Positions 13,227-15,177 of a stretch of 15,177 bases of DNA are shown here, in pieces. Position numbers and translations under genes: made by a program. Every line of letters begins with the position of its first letter. The stretch's first letter is position 1. Source of the stretch: DASUSH01 sp036375215 (lineage in GTDB: Bacteria > Actinomycetota > Thermoleophilia > Solirubrobacterales > 70-9); assembly GCA_036375215.1 (NCBI GenBank), contig DASUSH010000075.1, positions 1 through 15,177 on the forward strand. Reading direction: 5' to 3'. The notes under the pieces were generated by a model. The model was not told the origin of the DNA and made no database searches. It saw only the letters and a list, made by a program, of their open reading frames with translations.

Positions 13227-14578
13227 GCGCCCTCCCGCTCGAGCAGGGCGACGCACTCGACGTGGTGGGTGTGCGGGAACATGTCGACCGGCTTCACGCG
13301 GCGGAGCTTATATCCGGCCTCGCCGAGCGCGACGGCGTTGGGGGCGAGCGTGGTCGGGTTGCACGACACGTAGACGATCCGGCGGGCGCCGCACTCGAGC
13401 ACGCGGCGGACGATCTTGTTGGAGAGGCCGGAGCGCGGCGGGTCGACGACGACGACGTCCGGCCGGCCCGCCTCCTCGACCAGCGGGCGGATCCCGAGCC
13501 GGGCGTCGGCGGGGCGGAAGCGGGCGTTCTCGATCCCGTTGCGCGCCGCGTTCTGCTCGGCGTCGGCGACGGCCTCGGGGATCGCCTCGACGCCCCAGAC
13601 CTCGCCGGCGTCGCGGGCGAGGGTGAGCCCGATCGTGCCGATCCCGCAGAAGAGGTCGAAGACGCGCTCGACGCCGGTCAGCCCCGCGAATTCGGCGGCG
13701 ATCGCGTAGAGCCGCTCCGCCATCTCCGTGTTGGTCTGGAAGAAGGCGGGGTGGGAGATCTCGAGCCGCAGGCCGCAGAGCTCCTCGGCGAGCCGCTCCG
13801 AGCCGAGCACGCCGGTCGGGCCGTCGGTGCTCCCGGCGGGCCCGTCGATCACGGTGTGCAGGTCGACCGGGGGGCGGGCGAAGGAGGCGGGGGAGGTGAC
13901 GAGGCGGGTCTGGAGCTGCCCGGTGCGGCGGCCCTCGCGGACGACCAGGTTCCTCAAGACGCCCTCCTGCGCGCGGCGGTCGTAGGCGGGGATGCCCTCG
14001 ACCCGCGCCCAGTGGCGGATCCGGTTGCGCTCGGCGTTGCCCGCCACGGAGGCGAGCAGGCAGTCCTCGGCGTCGACGACGAGGTCCCAGCGGCCGCGGG
14101 CGTGGAAGCCGAGGACGAGCTCCCCGTCGCGCTCGCCGAACGAGTACTCGAACTTGTTGCGGTAGCGCCAGCGCTCGACCGCGGGCTCGATGGGCTCGGG
14201 TGCAAAGCCGGCGAAGCCGCCGATCCGCTCAAGCGCGTCGGCGACCTGGCGCTGCTTGTGGTCGAGCTGGAGCTCGTAGGGGAGCTCCTGCCACGGCGCC
14301 CCCGGGCAGGGCTCGCCGCCGTGGTCGCAGCGGGCAGGGATCCGGTCGGCGCTCGCGCGCAGGACCTCGGTCGCGTCGGCCTCGGCGTAGTGGCGCTTCG
14401 ACTTGGTGACGCGCGCCCGCACCCGGTCGCCGGGCAGCCCGCCGCGGACGAAGACGACGAAGCCGTCCCGGCGGCCGATGCCCCGGCCGCCGTAGACCAG
14501 GTCCTCGACCTCGAGGTCGAGCTCGTCGCCGCGGCGCGGGCGCGCCGCGGCGGCGCTCTCGGTGGGGGACGCGCTCAC
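13223..14578 (-). CDS. TrmA/RlmD-family 23S rRNA or tRNA (uracil-5-)-methyltransferase
   Basis: A 451-residue SAM-dependent RNA methyltransferase. An N-terminal TRAM domain (about 16-76) binds RNA. The SAM site is DLFCGIGTIGL (308-318), followed by VVVVDPPRSGL (375-385). The catalytic nucleophile is Cys406 in YVSCNPTT, and the general base is Glu441 in HHVECVALL. FQTN (280-283) is also conserved. The family's 4Fe-4S cysteines are partly lost: C84, C91 and C173 are present, but the third position of the C-x5-C-x2-C motif is Ala94 in CPGAPWQ, and the first spacing is x6. Whether it modifies rRNA or tRNA cannot be told. The start is GTG 14578. The only upstream signals are a G-run and a TACAAC 7 nt before the codon, possibly leaderless. 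It heads a three-gene run joined by 4-nt overlaps. Confidence 0.92.
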   Translation of the reverse strand: MSASPTESAAAARPRRGDELDLEVEDLVYGGRGIGRRDGFVVFVRGGLPGDRVRARVTKSKRHYAEADATEVLRASADRIPARCDHGGEPCPGAPWQELPYELQLDHKQRQVADALERIGGFAGFAPEPIEPAVERWRYRNKFEYSFGERDGELVLGFHARGRWDLVVDAEDCLLASVAGNAERNRIRHWARVEGIPAYDRRAQEGVLRNLVVREGRRTGQLQTRLVTSPASFARPPVDLHTVIDGPAGSTDGPTGVLGSERLAEELCGLRLEISHPAFFQTNTEMAERLYAIAAEFAGLTGVERVFDLFCGIGTIGLTLARDAGEVWGVEAIPEAVADAEQNAARNGIENARFRPADARLGIRPLVEEAGRPDVVVVDPPRSGLSNKIVRRVLECGARRIVYVSCNPTTLAPNAVALGEAGYKLRRVKPVDMFPHTHHVECVALLEREGA

Positions 14579-14602
14579 GCCCCCAGTTGTAGCGGGGCCC
14601 GG

Positions 14603-15177
14603 CTAGCTCGAGCGCTTGCGCGCGGTGCTCTTGCGCGCCGTCGTCTTCCTCGCCGTCGTCTTCTTCGCCGTCGACTTCCTCGCGGTCGAGCGCTTGCGGG
14701 TCGACGCCGTCTTCGCGCCGTCGCCGATGCGGCGGTCGAGGTCGTCGAGCAGGCCCTTGCGCGCGTCGTTGTTCTTCTCGTAGGTGCGGACCTTGCGCAG
14801 GTCGGCCTTCGAGAGGTCCTTGAGCCGCGACTTGATCTGCGGAACCGTGAGCTGGTCGTAGAGGGCGATCGGGCCCCCGGGCGCTCCGGCGCGGCGGCGC
14901 AGGACGTCGGCCTGGGCGAGCGCGGGATCGGCGACGTCGCGCGCCGTCCGCCCGGCTCGACGGGCGCCGCCCTCGACCTGCCTGCGGGCGCGCCCGGCGG
15001 TGCTCTCGGCCTGCTTGCGTGCCTTGCGGATCTGCGCCTCGGCCTCGCGCTGGGCACGCTTCACGCGCTGCTCGGCGTCGCGGCGCGCCTTGCGCGCCTG
15101 GGTCTCCGCGTCGCGCCGGGTCTTGTTGGCGCGCTTCTCGAAGTCCTTGCGAACGCGCTCGAGGTCGCGGACGAGCT
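14603..15177 (-). CDS. Histone-like Lys/Arg-rich protein with coiled-coil body (N-terminus outside window)
   Basis: The frame is open through the right edge of the window, so the start lies outside and 190 C-terminal residues are visible. The first ~90 are a charged Ala/Arg/Gln/Glu/Lys-rich helix with heptad-like spacing (for example RKDFEKRANKTRRDAETQA). A compact helical motif follows (LTVPQIKSRLKDL, then LRKVRTYEKNN and LLDDLDRRI). Its pattern is one I know from many small actinobacterial proteins as a C-terminal helical module. The protein ends in five tandem five-residue units of the type S/T-T-A-R/K-K, resembling the tails of HupB and histone H1-like proteins. DNA or other polyanion binding is therefore likely, but no specific role is established. 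The next gene on this strand starts 24 nt after its stop. Confidence 0.75.
   Translation of the reverse strand, partial: LVRDLERVRKDFEKRANKTRRDAETQARKARRDAEQRVKRAQREAEAQIRKARKQAESTAGRARRQVEGGARRAGRTARDVADPALAQADVLRRRAGAPGGPIALYDQLTVPQIKSRLKDLSKADLRKVRTYEKNNDARKGLLDDLDRRIGDGAKTASTRKRSTARKSTAKKTTARKTTARKSTARKRSS
14615..14689 (-). repeat. Five tandem 15-bp repeats encoding an STARK-type tail
   Basis: Five consecutive 15-bp units encode S-T-A-R-K, S-T-A-K-K, T-T-A-R-K, T-T-A-R-K and S-T-A-R-K. The DNA units are near-identical, differing mainly by single bases, so the tail could expand or contract by slippage without changing frame. Confidence 0.85.

Noticed and set aside
1..15177. tRNA or rRNA genes, CRISPR arrays, insertion sequences, phage genes or a defence island
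   Set aside because: No cloverleaf-like segments, spaced direct repeats, transposase or integrase motifs, or terminal inverted repeats were seen. Base composition and coding style are even across the window.

Overview
This is a very GC-rich chromosomal window with densely packed, ordinary-looking bacterial genes. I see no insertion sequence, phage gene, CRISPR array, tRNA or rRNA. Several features point to an actinobacterium, probably a deep-branching lineage such as the Thermoleophilia/Solirubrobacterales: an Ino1 of the actinobacterial type, an F420-type luciferase-like oxidoreductase, many GTG and TTG starts, 4-nt gene overlaps, and probable leaderless promoters (a TAnnnT box 6-7 nt before the start codon). 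The lineage is inferred from style and gene content, not from a marker gene.

Layout. (1) 1-4301 is read on the minus strand. A PfkB-type sugar kinase (4301-3402) overlaps an endonuclease III (3405-2623) by ATGA. A secreted PhoD-like phosphodiesterase/phosphatase (2558-951) follows, then, past a strong hairpin, a secreted endonuclease/exonuclease/phosphatase-fold enzyme (834-1) that runs out of the window. (2) 4325-9991 is read on the plus strand. It holds an Asp-nucleophile alpha/beta hydrolase, a CDP-alcohol phosphatidyltransferase, inositol-3-phosphate synthase (ino1), a short remnant of an EAL-domain gene, a glycosyltransferase fused to a PHP phosphoesterase, and a uracil-DNA-glycosylase-like protein that has lost the family's catalytic motifs. 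(3) 9988-15177 is read on the minus strand. In transcription order it holds a partial histone-like Lys/Arg-rich protein, then a three-gene run with 4-nt overlaps (TrmA/RlmD-type RNA methyltransferase, LLM oxidoreductase, secreted GH5 endoglycoceramidase-like enzyme), then an orphan lipoprotein that converges on region 2 with overlapping stop codons in a single CTAG.

How the genes may work together. The central plus-strand block reads like an inositol-lipid module. Ino1 makes inositol-1-phosphate. The CDP-alcohol phosphatidyltransferase has the signature expected of a phosphatidylinositol-phosphate synthase. The fusion protein supplies both a phosphoesterase and a glycosyltransferase, the two activities still needed to turn phosphatidylinositol phosphate into a glycosylated phosphatidylinositol. 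This is inference from context and is the most interesting hypothesis in the window. The fusion protein and its translationally overlapping UDG-like partner are the least conventional genes.

No stretch longer than 300 bases lacks a gene. The largest gap (7184-7397) holds a hairpin, the EAL remnant and a probable leaderless promoter.
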